A DNA stretch of 16,017 bases from Nitrospinota bacterium (GTDB taxonomy: Bacteria; Nitrospinota; Nitrospinia; UBA9942): positions 1-16,017 of the forward strand of contig JACRGN010000160.1 in NCBI GenBank assembly GCA_016234205.1, in the 5' to 3' direction. The notes beneath the pieces were generated by a model that did not search any database, was not told the DNA's origin, and was given only the letters and a program-made list of their open reading frames with translations. The stretch's first letter is position 1. The number at the start of each line of letters is the position of its first letter. Shown piece after piece: positions 1-7,920 of this stretch. Position numbers and translations under genes: made by a program.

Positions 1-252
1 GGAGTGCCATAAAGACACTAAAAGGACATACAAGTAATGTCGTAACTGTTGCCTTTAGCCCTGATGGAAAGACTCTGGCATCAGGGAGTGTTGATAAAAA
101 CGTAATCCTATGGGATGTGGCAGCAGGGAGTGCCATAAAGACACTAAAAGGACATACAAGTAATGTCGTAACAGTTACCTTTAGCCCTGATGGAAAGACT
201 CTGGCATCAGGGAGTGTTGATAAAAACGTAATCCTATGGGATGTGGCAGCAG
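1..252 (+). repeat. Two near-identical 126-bp tandem repeats encoding WD40 units
   Basis: Bases 1-126 and 127-252 align without gaps and differ only at 47/173 (T/A) and 51/177 (G/A). The third unit (253-378) is clearly diverged. Base 1 falls at the repeat boundary, so more copies probably lie upstream. The period is 42 codons, so copy gain or loss keeps the frame. Confidence 0.95.
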
Positions 253-989
253 GCAGAGCCTTGAAAACACTTATAGGACATAATGATATACTCTTGTCAG
301 TTGCCTTCAGTCCTGATGGAAAATTTCTGGTATCAGGGAGTGGCGATGGCACGAGCAGATGCTGGGATATAAATAGAGGCAGGGAGATTGCACAGTTTAT
401 AAGTTTCAGAGATGCTGAGTGGATTGTGATTACGCCTGAAGGCTATTACAATTCCTCTGCAAATGGTGATAAGCTTCTGAATGTAAGGATTGGCAATAAT
501 GTGCATGGAATGGACCGGTTTCGCTCGGTATTCTATAAACCTCAGATTGTGGAGACTGCATTAAGACTTGGCGATACACAGAAAGCTATTTCAGAAGTTA
601 TTGGAGAACAAAAAGCGGACTCGTCATCGCATTTATTAAGCGGGGAATTGCCCACTATTTCTACTATTCAGAATATAGAGCCTCCGTTTATTACAATTAA
701 ATCCCCTGAAGATGGGAAAAAGATTGTCTCAACAGATGCTGAAATCTCTATTTATATTGAGGAGAGGAATAAGACAATAAAAAGCGTAAAGGTCTTTATA
801 AATAGAAAACTTGTAACATCTTCTGATGAAGGGATTGGTGTTAAGATTGCAGGTGTTATCCCTGAAAAGGAAAAGACTCTAAATTTAAAAATCCCTGTCC
901 ATTTGGATATTGGAGAGAATTTAATTGAGGTAACAGCATTTAATGGTTTTTCAGAGGGGAGAAAATCTATACGCATTTATGTTGAATAG
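1..989 (+). CDS. WD40-repeat protein, 3' part (5' end outside window), no caspase domain
   Basis: Open from base 1 in the frame that reads AGT at 3-5; the true start lies upstream, and the GTG at 117 is merely internal. Seen: three WD40 units of 42 residues with the usual GH...V..VAFSPDG..LASGS.D....LWD pattern; the first two are nearly identical even as DNA. A linker with EWIVITPEGYY and GNNV follows, then an Ig-like domain from about base 680 (PPFITIKSPEDGK... to IRIYVE). Known: this linker plus Ig-like order is typical of bacterial WD40 proteins that continue into a caspase-like (C14) peptidase. Here the stop falls directly after the Ig-like domain, and I see no caspase residues downstream. 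Inferred: a scaffold or sensor protein, perhaps a C-terminally truncated relative of the WD40-caspase family. Nothing in the sequence ties it to the downstream operon, from which it is separated by 250 bases and a promoter. Confidence 0.85.
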   Translation, partial: SAIKTLKGHTSNVVTVAFSPDGKTLASGSVDKNVILWDVAAGSAIKTLKGHTSNVVTVTFSPDGKTLASGSVDKNVILWDVAAGRALKTLIGHNDILLSVAFSPDGKFLVSGSGDGTSRCWDINRGREIAQFISFRDAEWIVITPEGYYNSSANGDKLLNVRIGNNVHGMDRFRSVFYKPQIVETALRLGDTQKAISEVIGEQKADSSSHLLSGELPTISTIQNIEPPFITIKSPEDGKKIVSTDAEISIYIEERNKTIKSVKVFINRKLVTSSDEGIGVKIAGVIPEKEKTLNLKIPVHLDIGENLIEVTAFNGFSEGRKSIRIYVE

Positions 990-1043
990 CTTATAAGTGT
1001 CCAATTTTACGAATATACCAAGATTTGGAGATATTTAGTAGAG

Positions 1044-1060
1044 CGGTATAGTTCTTGCTT
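1044..1060 (+). promoter_or_regulatory. Probable sigma-54 (RpoN) promoter for the TPR/TolQR operon
   Basis: The element GGTATAGTTCTTGCT has GG at 1045-1046 and GC at 1057-1058, exactly 10 bases apart, with the TTGCT form of the -12 box. The -24 box is TGGCAC-like only in GG and the central A. The identical 15-mer occurs upstream of the cytochrome gene at 11168. Transcription would start near 1070. No enhancer site was identified. Confidence 0.6.
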
Positions 1061-1074
1061 GATTACAGGGGTAT

Positions 1075-1106
1075 TTATAAAATATTCATTTTTGGGTATT
1101 TTTGCA
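1075..1106 (+). promoter_or_regulatory. Leader block shared with the cytochrome operon
   Basis: This AT-rich block starts TTATAAAATATT and ends TTTGCA. It matches 11200-11232 with about five substitutions and one gap, at nearly the same distance (17 versus 19 bases) from the sigma-54-like GC. It would lie in the 5' untranslated region. Its function is unknown; it could simply be the tail of a duplicated promoter. Confidence 0.45.
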
Positions 1107-1139
1107 CATGCAATTTTAAAAAGAACAAAAACCTGATGA

Positions 1140-1220
1140 AACCACAGATAAACACAGATGGACGCAGATATTTTTTAAAATATTTTTTCTATCTGTGTTT
1201 ATCCGTGTTCATCTGTGGTT
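1140..1220 (+). repeat. Imperfect palindrome of the AACCACAGAT... family
   Basis: The left arm 1140-1170 (starts AACCACAGATAAACACAGAT) pairs with the right arm 1190-1220 (ends TTCATCTGTGGTT) around an AT-rich loop. The following bases TTTATAATTTCCT (1224-1236) recur after the repeat at 9170-9197 and, in variant form, after the one ending at 15848, so they seem to belong to the repeat unit. The element ends three bases before the ATG at 1240. Confidence 0.85.
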
Positions 1221-1239
1221 GCTTTTATAATTTCCTACA

Positions 1240-1773
1240 ATGAGAAAAATTATAATTATAGTAAATATAATAATAACCTTTTTAAGTTGTAATTGTTTTG
1301 CAGAGGTAAACTCTCAGAAAATGGAAGAACCTATAAGGGAGTTAATAATCAGGTTAAATAATGAATATATTTCTCTTGAGGAGTCATTAAGAAAATTTGA
1401 GAAGAACATTTGGGATTTCCCTACCACAATTTTAAATCTATCCATCATAAAACGTAGCAGTGATATAAATATAACTTCTATAGAAATTTATGATAATAGT
1501 AAATTGTTAGAGGGGCATATTTATACACCTATTGAAAACGAGGCGATTAATTCGGGTGGCCGCCATCAGCTTTACAATAAGGAGATAGCAGGAGGGAACC
1601 GCAATCTCGGAATAATATATTTTTGGACAGAAAAAGATAAACCTCAACAAAAAGGGGAGTTATCTATCCCTCTGAATATATCGCGAGGTAAGGATGTTTA
1701 TATAGAACTGTCTCTTGAAAAGAGGAAAGATAAAGTAGAGTTGCGGGTATCTAAGTTTGAATTTGATGGATGA
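1240..1773 (+). CDS. Small exported protein of the TPR/Tol-like operon
   Basis: A 177-residue protein with an N-terminal signal peptide (MRK, an Ile-rich core, likely cut after CFA at residue 21). The mature part has a helical stretch (about 28-55) and then a probable beta-rich domain with HIYTPIENEAINSGGRHQLYNKEI (around 93-116). From memory, short exported proteins beside ExbB/ExbD/TPR clusters carry a similar Y.P.E..A...GG...LY motif, so I infer a periplasmic accessory of the envelope machine; no enzyme motif is visible. The ATG follows a palindromic repeat directly and has no Shine-Dalgarno sequence, so its initiation is unusual. The next gene starts 62 bases downstream. The product name remains unknown. 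Confidence 0.7.
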   Translation: MRKIIIIVNIIITFLSCNCFAEVNSQKMEEPIRELIIRLNNEYISLEESLRKFEKNIWDFPTTILNLSIIKRSSDINITSIEIYDNSKLLEGHIYTPIENEAINSGGRHQLYNKEIAGGNRNLGIIYFWTEKDKPQQKGELSIPLNISRGKDVYIELSLEKRKDKVELRVSKFEFDG

Positions 1774-1835
1774 CTAATAGCTAAAGTGTGATTTTAAGAA
1801 ATATCTTATAACTATTTGATATGTCAATGTAATAC

Positions 1836-3734
1836 ATGATTTACTACCTACAGATATTTTTTCTTTTATTGTTTCCGCAGATATTACTTGTCCCTGCAAG
1901 TTTTAGGCAGGGAAATGCGGCAGAACTTCTGCCATCACTAAAGGCTTCATCTCATGCTGAAATTGAAGAGGTTCGGATTCCTTTGAGTGAATATCAGTAT
2001 CAAAATGCCCTCTATCTTTATCTTACAGGTGACTATCTCTCATCATCAATATTGAGCAGTAACATTATAAATAATCCCTCTAAAATTAAGGATAAGGCAA
2101 TTCTTCTCCTGAAGCAATCAGATATAAACAGATTGTCTAAAATGAGAGAGTATCCCATGTTTTCATTTCAATCCTTTCCTAAGGAAATATCTGAGAGAGT
2201 GAAATTATTGGATGTTATTTACGAAATGAGTGAATATGAGAGGTTGTTTTTGAGTAAAGAGCTGGATAATTTAGAGACTGCAAACTATTTTGAGGGAATT
2301 AGCCTTTTAAGGCTGAATAGGTTAACTGATTCAAAAAGACTTCTATTGCAGATTTCAAGAGATAATAAGCTTTATCCATATGCCAGAATTTCCATTGCCC
2401 AGATAGAGGTAATGAAACAGAATTATGAAGAGGCAGAGAATATATTAAGAGATATCCTCAATCATCCTGTCATAGAAAAAGAGAATCTCTCCGAAAGAAT
2501 TCATCTCTTGCTCGGGCAGGTTTTATTTGAAATGGGGTCTTACTCCAATGCCTTGAATGAGTTTTTATCGGTATCACAAAAGAGTCAATTTTATAGGGAA
2601 GCCATTATCGGACAGGCATGGAGTCTTATAAAGCTGGGTTATTATGAAAATGCAATCCCCATCCTTAAGGTAATAAAACCTCTCCCTCCGTATAATCATG
2701 AAGATCAGGAGATTCAGATAGTCTTAGGCTACTGTTATCTTAAGACAGGCATGATTAAGGAAGCTGCTGAACATTTCCAATTTTTATCAAATGTATATTC
2801 AGAGACAGAGGGCAGATTGAAACAGATAATCAGTGATAAAACTATAAGAAGACAGTATATTTCCAATCTTATTGAGAGAAACTCAGTATCTTTGAGTGAT
2901 GAGGAACGTTACTACCTTTCGGAGTTACACAGAAATCCGAATCTATCTGACATTGTAGAGGAATACAAGCTTCTGAATATATTAAGGAACGGCTTTTTAA
3001 GAAAAAAAGAAAAGGTTATTAATAAAGAGATTTATGTTGATAACATAATAAGATGGATGGAGGATATGCAGAGGAAGATAGGGGAAGATATAGAGTATGT
3101 TAAAAACAGTCTGCTTACTATAAGTGGAACGGAAGGAAAAAATAAAGAGATACTCTTGTTAAAAGGGGTTGAGATAGCCAAAAATCAAATACTAAATGAC
3201 TACTGGCAGAAAACAGTAAAACACCAGATGACTGAGACTGAAAAAAAGATTGTTGAAGCTATTCTCCATGAAGCTGTAGAGGGAATGGGATGTCTTGATT
3301 CTCCTGTAACATGCCCTATTTATAGCCATGCAATAGACAGGGGAGTTAAAATGGTTAAATATGATAAATTAGAAGATTTAAAGAGGATAGTGCTGGTAAT
3401 TGAGAAGTTTGGAAGGGATATAGATAAGATAAAGAAGAAAGATAAGATAGAATTTGAGAATGCTTTATCAAGGGTGATGCCAATCTTTGAGAAGAGGATA
3501 GGTAAGGGACGGGAAGACCTGAAGGAACTGGGAATGATAAAGGAGAGGCTCAATAAGGATATAATAGATACAGAAAGGGCATTGGATGAGACGATGAATA
3601 GACTGGATAACCATGTGGCAGAAAGGCTTGCAAAAATAAAGTTTGAGCTTGCAGATTTTAAGGGTGATATTATTGCAGGAATGGATAGTGCAAAAATGAG
3701 TGCTGAAAAGGTGGCAAAAGATAAAGGCAAATAA
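1836..3734 (+). CDS. Exported TPR protein with C-terminal coiled coil
   Basis: A 632-residue protein. A hydrophobic signal segment (2-21) probably ends near GNAA (29), although its n-region lacks Lys/Arg. Degenerate TPR helices cover about 52-330; good examples are YFEGISLLRLNRLTDSKRLL, YARISIAQIEVMKQNYEEAE and EIQIVLGYCYLKTGMIKEAA. The remainder (about 390-632) is highly charged and predicted coiled coil, with one Cys pair (486 and 493) in GMGCLDSPVTCP. TPR arrays are protein-binding scaffolds, so I infer a periplasmic link between the TolQR-like motor and outer-membrane partners. An upstream in-frame ATG at 1821 runs into a stop, so 1836 is the earliest possible ATG. It has no Shine-Dalgarno sequence. 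The gene lies 17 bases before the next one. Confidence 0.8.
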   Translation: MIYYLQIFFLLLFPQILLVPASFRQGNAAELLPSLKASSHAEIEEVRIPLSEYQYQNALYLYLTGDYLSSSILSSNIINNPSKIKDKAILLLKQSDINRLSKMREYPMFSFQSFPKEISERVKLLDVIYEMSEYERLFLSKELDNLETANYFEGISLLRLNRLTDSKRLLLQISRDNKLYPYARISIAQIEVMKQNYEEAENILRDILNHPVIEKENLSERIHLLLGQVLFEMGSYSNALNEFLSVSQKSQFYREAIIGQAWSLIKLGYYENAIPILKVIKPLPPYNHEDQEIQIVLGYCYLKTGMIKEAAEHFQFLSNVYSETEGRLKQIISDKTIRRQYISNLIERNSVSLSDEERYYLSELHRNPNLSDIVEEYKLLNILRNGFLRKKEKVINKEIYVDNIIRWMEDMQRKIGEDIEYVKNSLLTISGTEGKNKEILLLKGVEIAKNQILNDYWQKTVKHQMTETEKKIVEAILHEAVEGMGCLDSPVTCPIYSHAIDRGVKMVKYDKLEDLKRIVLVIEKFGRDIDKIKKKDKIEFENALSRVMPIFEKRIGKGREDLKELGMIKERLNKDIIDTERALDETMNRLDNHVAERLAKIKFELADFKGDIIAGMDSAKMSAEKVAKDKGK

Positions 3735-3751
3735 TAACTGACAGGATAGAA

Positions 3752-6541
3752 ATGTGTATAAAGTTTATTTACATATTAATTCTCATATTTCTTATCTCCT
3801 CCTGTAAAACAATGGAAGGGAGAAAGACAGAGAAATCTGCTATTAATCTTAATGAGACTTCTTCAGAAAAGAGATTTTTAAAGGAACGGATAAAAGAGTG
3901 GGAAGATTATATGAATCTTACAGGGCATAAAGACCTTTCACTTGATACAATTTTAAGGCTTACAGAAGGTTATCTTGAGGCAAAAGATATTTTGTATAAA
4001 AAAGATATGGAGGAATATGAGAAGGCACTGGCTGCTGAGAAAGGTTCGTTAAAAGAAGAGATTCGGCAGCCTGAACAGGATTATAGCTCCATTATAAGAC
4101 ATTTCAGGATTCTATCGGATGAGTACCGCTACAGAAAGGGTGCGGATGCAGTCCACTATGCCCTTGGTTATGCCCTCTACGAGCAGGGGGAAAGGGATGA
4201 GGCTGTAAAGGTATTTGAGGGGATTATAAAAAACTATCCCCAGAGTATCTATCTGCCAGAGGTAAATTTCAGGCTTGGTGAGTTTTATTTTGAGACGGGA
4301 CAGATGGGGGAAGCAAGAGACTCATATAGGAGGGTGTTAAATTACCCTCAGTCTATATTTTATGACAAGGCAGTATATAAACTTGGCTGGGTCTATTATA
4401 AAATTGATGATTTTAAAAATGCATCGGATTTATTCATGTCACTAATAGATAGGACATGGGAAGGTAAGTTTAAGGAAGCAGGGTTAACTGATGATTCTGT
4501 CTCTTGTCTTGTAATGAGCTTAACCCATTTTAATAAGATAGATGAGGCTGTGGAATATCTGCAATCTAAGGGGGTAAGGGGATATGCAACATTAGTATTA
4601 GAAAAGATTGGCGAGGTGCTTACACAGGAGACAAGATATGAAAATGCCATATATGTTTACGATTCTCTGATAAAAAATTTCCCTGACAATCCAAATATCC
4701 CGTTTATGTATGAAAAAATGGCTGCTCTCCTTGAAGTTAATGGGGATAAAGAAACCGCTATTGCTAAAAGGGAGATACTGGCACACCAGTATAATTACAC
4801 AACAGCATGGTACAAGAAAAACCATCCGGACGGTTCAGAGAAGATTGATAGTCTCATTTTCAGAACGATTGTTGATGTGTCTAAGGAATATCATTTGAAA
4901 GGGAAAAGTGAGGCTAACATAAAGTATCTGCAGAGTGCAATTGATGGTTATCGTAATTTTTTATTGCTCTTTCCTAAGTCTCAAAATTATAAGGAGATAA
5001 ATCTTTTGCTTGCAGAGGCACTGTTTGATGCCGGGACATATAATGAGGCAGCTATGGAATATGAAAAAACTGCCAAACTCTATCAGGAAACTTTAAAAAG
5101 AGGGGATATAGCCTATTCCGCCTTCTTGACTCATGCAGTAATCTTTAATAAGTCTGAAGGTGACAGGAGGGCGGTTATAAACAATGCAGCTCGTATATTG
5201 GAGGCATACGAAAAAGATTTTTCTTTGAGCGGTAAGCTGGAGAAGGCACACTACACAATATCTGATATGTATGCCCGGATAAAGGCATACGATAAGGCAA
5301 GGGATATCATTATGCCCCTGACAAAGGGGAAGGATTTTGCCAATGCCTATAAGAGGATTGCTGAACTTTATCTTGAAGAGGGCAACCTTGGTCCCTCTGA
5401 AGATATATATTCAAAGTTATTCTCTACATCAAAAGACCCCGAACTGCAGGAAATTCTTGCAAAACTCCGCTACAGGCTTGGTGATGAATATCTGAAGGCT
5501 GGCAAGCTGAATGAGGCGGTTGAGAAATTTAATTCAGCATTTACAGTTTATCCTGATTCTGATATTGGAGAGGGTTCCCTGATGAAGATAGGACATATTC
5601 ATATTCAGAGGAAAAATATAAACGGCATTAGAGATGTGATTGGACGAATGGCGAAGGCATATCCAAACTCATCGGGGTCTCTATCCCTGCTTGTAGAGGC
5701 AGGACAGCAGATAGAAAATGATGAGCCCTTGAAGGCTGCAATGCTTTATGAGGAGGCATCCTCTATAACATCTGATTCCAAAAATATTCAGAAACTATTA
5801 TTTGCAGCAGCTATAATATATGAAAAAAATAAGGAATACAATAAGGCGGTAGAGGTATTTAAAAAATATTTATTAAAAAATGAAATACCACCTGATAGAG
5901 AGGCGGAAGCGAGATACAGGTTAGGTTATTCACAAATTAAATCGGGTAAAAAAGAAGAGGGTATGGAAACCTTTAGCAGGTTAAAAGAGCGGGGCGGGCA
6001 AACAGACAATATTTTTGTTGCAAAGGCAGAGTTTTTAATTTTAAAGGAGAGGCTGAATGTGTATTTAGATATGAAGATTACACAGCCCTTTGAAGAAACA
6101 CTAAGTAAAAAGACCGAACTTTTAAATCATCTTATTAAAGACTATTCTGATATGGCAAGGTATAAAATGCCGGAGCTTCTGACCGAGATGTTTTTTTCAA
6201 TGGGGATTGCCCTTGAGAATTTCAGGGATTCCATCCTTCATTCTGAAAGACCGTCAGATTTAACAAAAGAAGAACTTGAGGAGTATAGCTTCCTGCTGGA
6301 AGAAAAGGCATATCCCTATGATGAAAAGGCTGTCAGGGTATATGAAAACAGCCTGCAGATTAGCAGGGAATATAAGGTGTATAACGAATGGATGCGAAAG
6401 GGTCTGGAAAGACTCGTAAATCTTAGACCCGCACTATATAAAAGGGGATTTGCATTTAAAGAAGTAAAACCTGTTTTTATATATCCCGAACCTGTAATGA
6501 TGGAGGCAGGTTATGCTGAACAGAGATACAGTGAAAATTAG
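3752..6541 (+). CDS. Large TPR lipoprotein
   Basis: A 929-residue protein with a lipoprotein signal: MCIKF, a hydrophobic core and lipobox ISSC, so Cys18 would be lipidated. Many TPR units follow from about 110 to 760 (for example AVHYALGYALYEQGERDEAVKVFEGIIKNYPQ written in part: ALGYALYEQGERDEAV; and NFRLGEFYFETGQMGEARDS). The recurrent NYPQS/FPKS/YPDS turns resemble YbgF/BamD-type repeats. The C-terminus (about 780-929) is helical and ends with PVFIYPEPVM. AGGA at 3743-3746 lies five bases before the ATG. Known: Agl/Glt-type systems include a TPR lipoprotein (GltE); I infer an analogous outer-membrane-anchored scaffold, not proven orthology. Its last 29 bases overlap the next gene. Confidence 0.85.
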   Translation: MCIKFIYILILIFLISSCKTMEGRKTEKSAINLNETSSEKRFLKERIKEWEDYMNLTGHKDLSLDTILRLTEGYLEAKDILYKKDMEEYEKALAAEKGSLKEEIRQPEQDYSSIIRHFRILSDEYRYRKGADAVHYALGYALYEQGERDEAVKVFEGIIKNYPQSIYLPEVNFRLGEFYFETGQMGEARDSYRRVLNYPQSIFYDKAVYKLGWVYYKIDDFKNASDLFMSLIDRTWEGKFKEAGLTDDSVSCLVMSLTHFNKIDEAVEYLQSKGVRGYATLVLEKIGEVLTQETRYENAIYVYDSLIKNFPDNPNIPFMYEKMAALLEVNGDKETAIAKREILAHQYNYTTAWYKKNHPDGSEKIDSLIFRTIVDVSKEYHLKGKSEANIKYLQSAIDGYRNFLLLFPKSQNYKEINLLLAEALFDAGTYNEAAMEYEKTAKLYQETLKRGDIAYSAFLTHAVIFNKSEGDRRAVINNAARILEAYEKDFSLSGKLEKAHYTISDMYARIKAYDKARDIIMPLTKGKDFANAYKRIAELYLEEGNLGPSEDIYSKLFSTSKDPELQEILAKLRYRLGDEYLKAGKLNEAVEKFNSAFTVYPDSDIGEGSLMKIGHIHIQRKNINGIRDVIGRMAKAYPNSSGSLSLLVEAGQQIENDEPLKAAMLYEEASSITSDSKNIQKLLFAAAIIYEKNKEYNKAVEVFKKYLLKNEIPPDREAEARYRLGYSQIKSGKKEEGMETFSRLKERGGQTDNIFVAKAEFLILKERLNVYLDMKITQPFEETLSKKTELLNHLIKDYSDMARYKMPELLTEMFFSMGIALENFRDSILHSERPSDLTKEELEEYSFLLEEKAYPYDEKAVRVYENSLQISREYKVYNEWMRKGLERLVNLRPALYKRGFAFKEVKPVFIYPEPVMMEAGYAEQRYSEN

Positions 6542-7580
6542 CAAGAAGCAAGAGGCAAGAAGCAAGAGGCAAGAGCATAGAGGGACGAAGGACGAAGGAC
6601 GAAAGACGAGGAAGGCTGCCGTTTCTTTTCGTCTCTCGTCTCTCTGGCTTCTGTCTTGGGCATGCTGCACTCTTTTTTTTATTCTATTATTTTTAACAGG
6701 GTGTGTAACTAATCAGAAGGAGGGATATTCGCTAAAAAATAGGATTCGTGCTGAATCAGAGGCATTGGTAAAAAAACAGCAGGATGATGAAAGGCAAAGG
6801 AAGGCAATAGTACTATTCAATAACGGATTTCAGCTTATAAATAATGATCCGACAGGTGCAAATGCACTTTACCGTGAGGGCATAATACTTATGCCGGAGA
6901 GATGGGAGGCTTATTATAATCTCGGCATTACTTATATGAGGCTTTACGACCACGAGAGGGCAATAAAGGAATTCTTTAATGCGTTAAAATACAATGCACC
7001 ACAATCTAAGGTATATAATGCCATTGGAGTAACATACCAATCTATGGGAAGAAACGGAGATGCAATGAAGTATTTTAAAAAGGCACTCTCTTTAGAAAAG
7101 TCGCCAATTGTAATTATGAATATTGCAAACATTTATCAGGATATGGGGCAGAAAGAGGAATCAATAAAGCTCTATCATCAGATTGAGTTTGTAGATATTT
7201 CAAAATTACCCCTTCATAATAACATAGGCATTCTGAAATATAAAATGGGCGATTTTAAAGGTGCCAGGGATGAGTTTAATAAGGCGTTGGAAAAAGAAGG
7301 GGAAAATATACAGGTGCTTTATTATCAGGCACAGACTCTTCTGATGCTTGAAGAATATGAGAATGCCTTGAATGTTTATAAGAAAATAGCAGCCAAAAAC
7401 TCTGCTGACCCTGAGCCTTACAGAAATATGGGGATAATATATGAGATTTATCTTGGAGATATGGCAAGTGCATATGAGAATTATACTGCGTATATAAAAA
7501 ACGGAGGTGAGAAGACTAAGGATATGGAATCATGGATAGAGGTGGTAAAGGCGAAAATGGTAAAGAAGGAGGGGCAATGA
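6513..7580 (+). CDS. TPR lipoprotein with repeat-encoded N-terminus
   Basis: A 355-residue protein. The start is supported by GGAGG (6502-6506) six bases before the ATG, inside the end of the preceding gene. Residues 10-49 are encoded by a palindromic repeat: a K/R/E/Q-rich stretch (10-35), then SFRLSSLWLLSWA, and a hydrophobic run to lipobox LTGC (Cys64). About six TPR units occupy 85-335 (for example AYYNLGITYMRLYDHERAI and YNAIGVTYQSMGRNGDAM), close to PilF-like TPRs. The n-region is far longer than the usual 5-10 residues. Inferred role: an outer-membrane or periplasmic scaffold of the TolQR-like machine. The stop overlaps the next ATG (ATGA at 7577-7580), implying translational coupling. 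Confidence 0.8.
   Translation: MLNRDTVKISKKQEARSKRQEHRGTKDEGRKTRKAAVSFRLSSLWLLSWACCTLFFILLFLTGCVTNQKEGYSLKNRIRAESEALVKKQQDDERQRKAIVLFNNGFQLINNDPTGANALYREGIILMPERWEAYYNLGITYMRLYDHERAIKEFFNALKYNAPQSKVYNAIGVTYQSMGRNGDAMKYFKKALSLEKSPIVIMNIANIYQDMGQKEESIKLYHQIEFVDISKLPLHNNIGILKYKMGDFKGARDEFNKALEKEGENIQVLYYQAQTLLMLEEYENALNVYKKIAAKNSADPEPYRNMGIIYEIYLGDMASAYENYTAYIKNGGEKTKDMESWIEVVKAKMVKKEGQ
6543..6658 (+). repeat. Purine/pyrimidine palindromic repeat inside a coding region
   Basis: The left side has repeated AAGCAAGAGGCAAG units (6545-6574) followed by repeated GGACGAA units (6582-6611). The right side has TTTTCGTCTCTCGTCTCTC and TTCTGTCTTG. GACGAAAGACGAG pairs approximately with CTCGTC/TTTCGTC. 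The AAGAGGCAAGA and TTCTGTC motifs recur at 7587-7671, and the reverse (CTTGCCTCTTGCC) at 12000-12023. The repeat begins at the stop codon of the preceding gene. Confidence 0.8.
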
Positions 7581-7915
7581 TTATGAAGAGGCAAGAGGCA
7601 AGAGGTCTGTTCTCTGTCCCTTCGGCTTCGCTCAGGGCAGGCTTATGTCTTCTGTCTTCTGTCTTCTGTCTGACGGTCACCCCTGCATATAGTGCCAATA
7701 AGGGGATAATGAGAGGAGATGAACCTGCAGTAGTTGAGCATATGATAAAGATAGAGGGGAGTGTTGAAAGGCCGAGGGTTATTTTTATTGTGCCGAGGTC
7801 AAAATTATGGAGAGACGATATTTTTAAAAAGAGTTTTGTTGCGGATATATTGAGACCTGTATATCCAAAACTTTCAATAAAAGAGGGGGGTCCCGATAAG
7901 GATTTAAGGAGGTAA
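7577..7915 (+). CDS. Small periplasmic protein with repeat-derived signal peptide
   Basis: A 112-residue protein starting at ATG 7577 (ATGA overlap with the upstream stop) or ATG 7583; AAGGAGG at 7566-7572 serves either. A longer reading from 7532 has no such support. MKRQEARG forms the n-region; residues 11-33 (VPSASLRAG and LCLLSSVFCL) are hydrophobic and wholly encoded by a repeat; cleavage is likely after AYSA. The mature part, about 70 residues, contains VERPRVIFIVPRSKLWRDD and FVADILRPVYP. I remember a comparable PRVIFIVPR segment in small proteins of similar TolQR/TPR operons but cannot name a function. It ends with the perfect Shine-Dalgarno of the channel gene, five bases before that gene, so it belongs to the same transcript. 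Confidence 0.7.
   Translation: MIMKRQEARGLFSVPSASLRAGLCLLSSVFCLTVTPAYSANKGIMRGDEPAVVEHMIKIEGSVERPRVIFIVPRSKLWRDDIFKKSFVADILRPVYPKLSIKEGGPDKDLRR
7586..7671 (+). repeat. Composite palindromic repeat used as signal-peptide coding sequence
   Basis: The left arm is AAGAGGCAAGAGGCAAGAGG (7587-7606). In the centre lies a copy of GTCCCTTCGGCTTCGCTCAG (from 7616 to 7635). The right arm is a period-7 run of GTCTTCT units (7647-7671). The central 21-bp element occurs twice more, in opposite orientation, at 11847-11867 and 11885-11905. All bases are inside the small periplasmic protein gene. Confidence 0.85.
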
Positions 7916-7920
7916 ATTAT

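Noticed and set aside
1055..1243. 62-residue open frame overlapping the ATG at 1240, with a lipoprotein-like hydrophobic end
   Set aside because: Its second half is just the palindromic repeat and it covers the promoter leader; no ribosome binding site or conserved motif.
3320..3730. Minus-strand open frame opposite the TPR protein coiled coil
   Set aside because: Ser/Leu/Ile-rich antisense shadow without start signals or motifs.
7532..7576. Longer N-terminus of the small periplasmic protein
   Set aside because: Overlaps the coding end of the TPR lipoprotein; AAGGAGG and the ATGA overlap favour 7577 or 7583.
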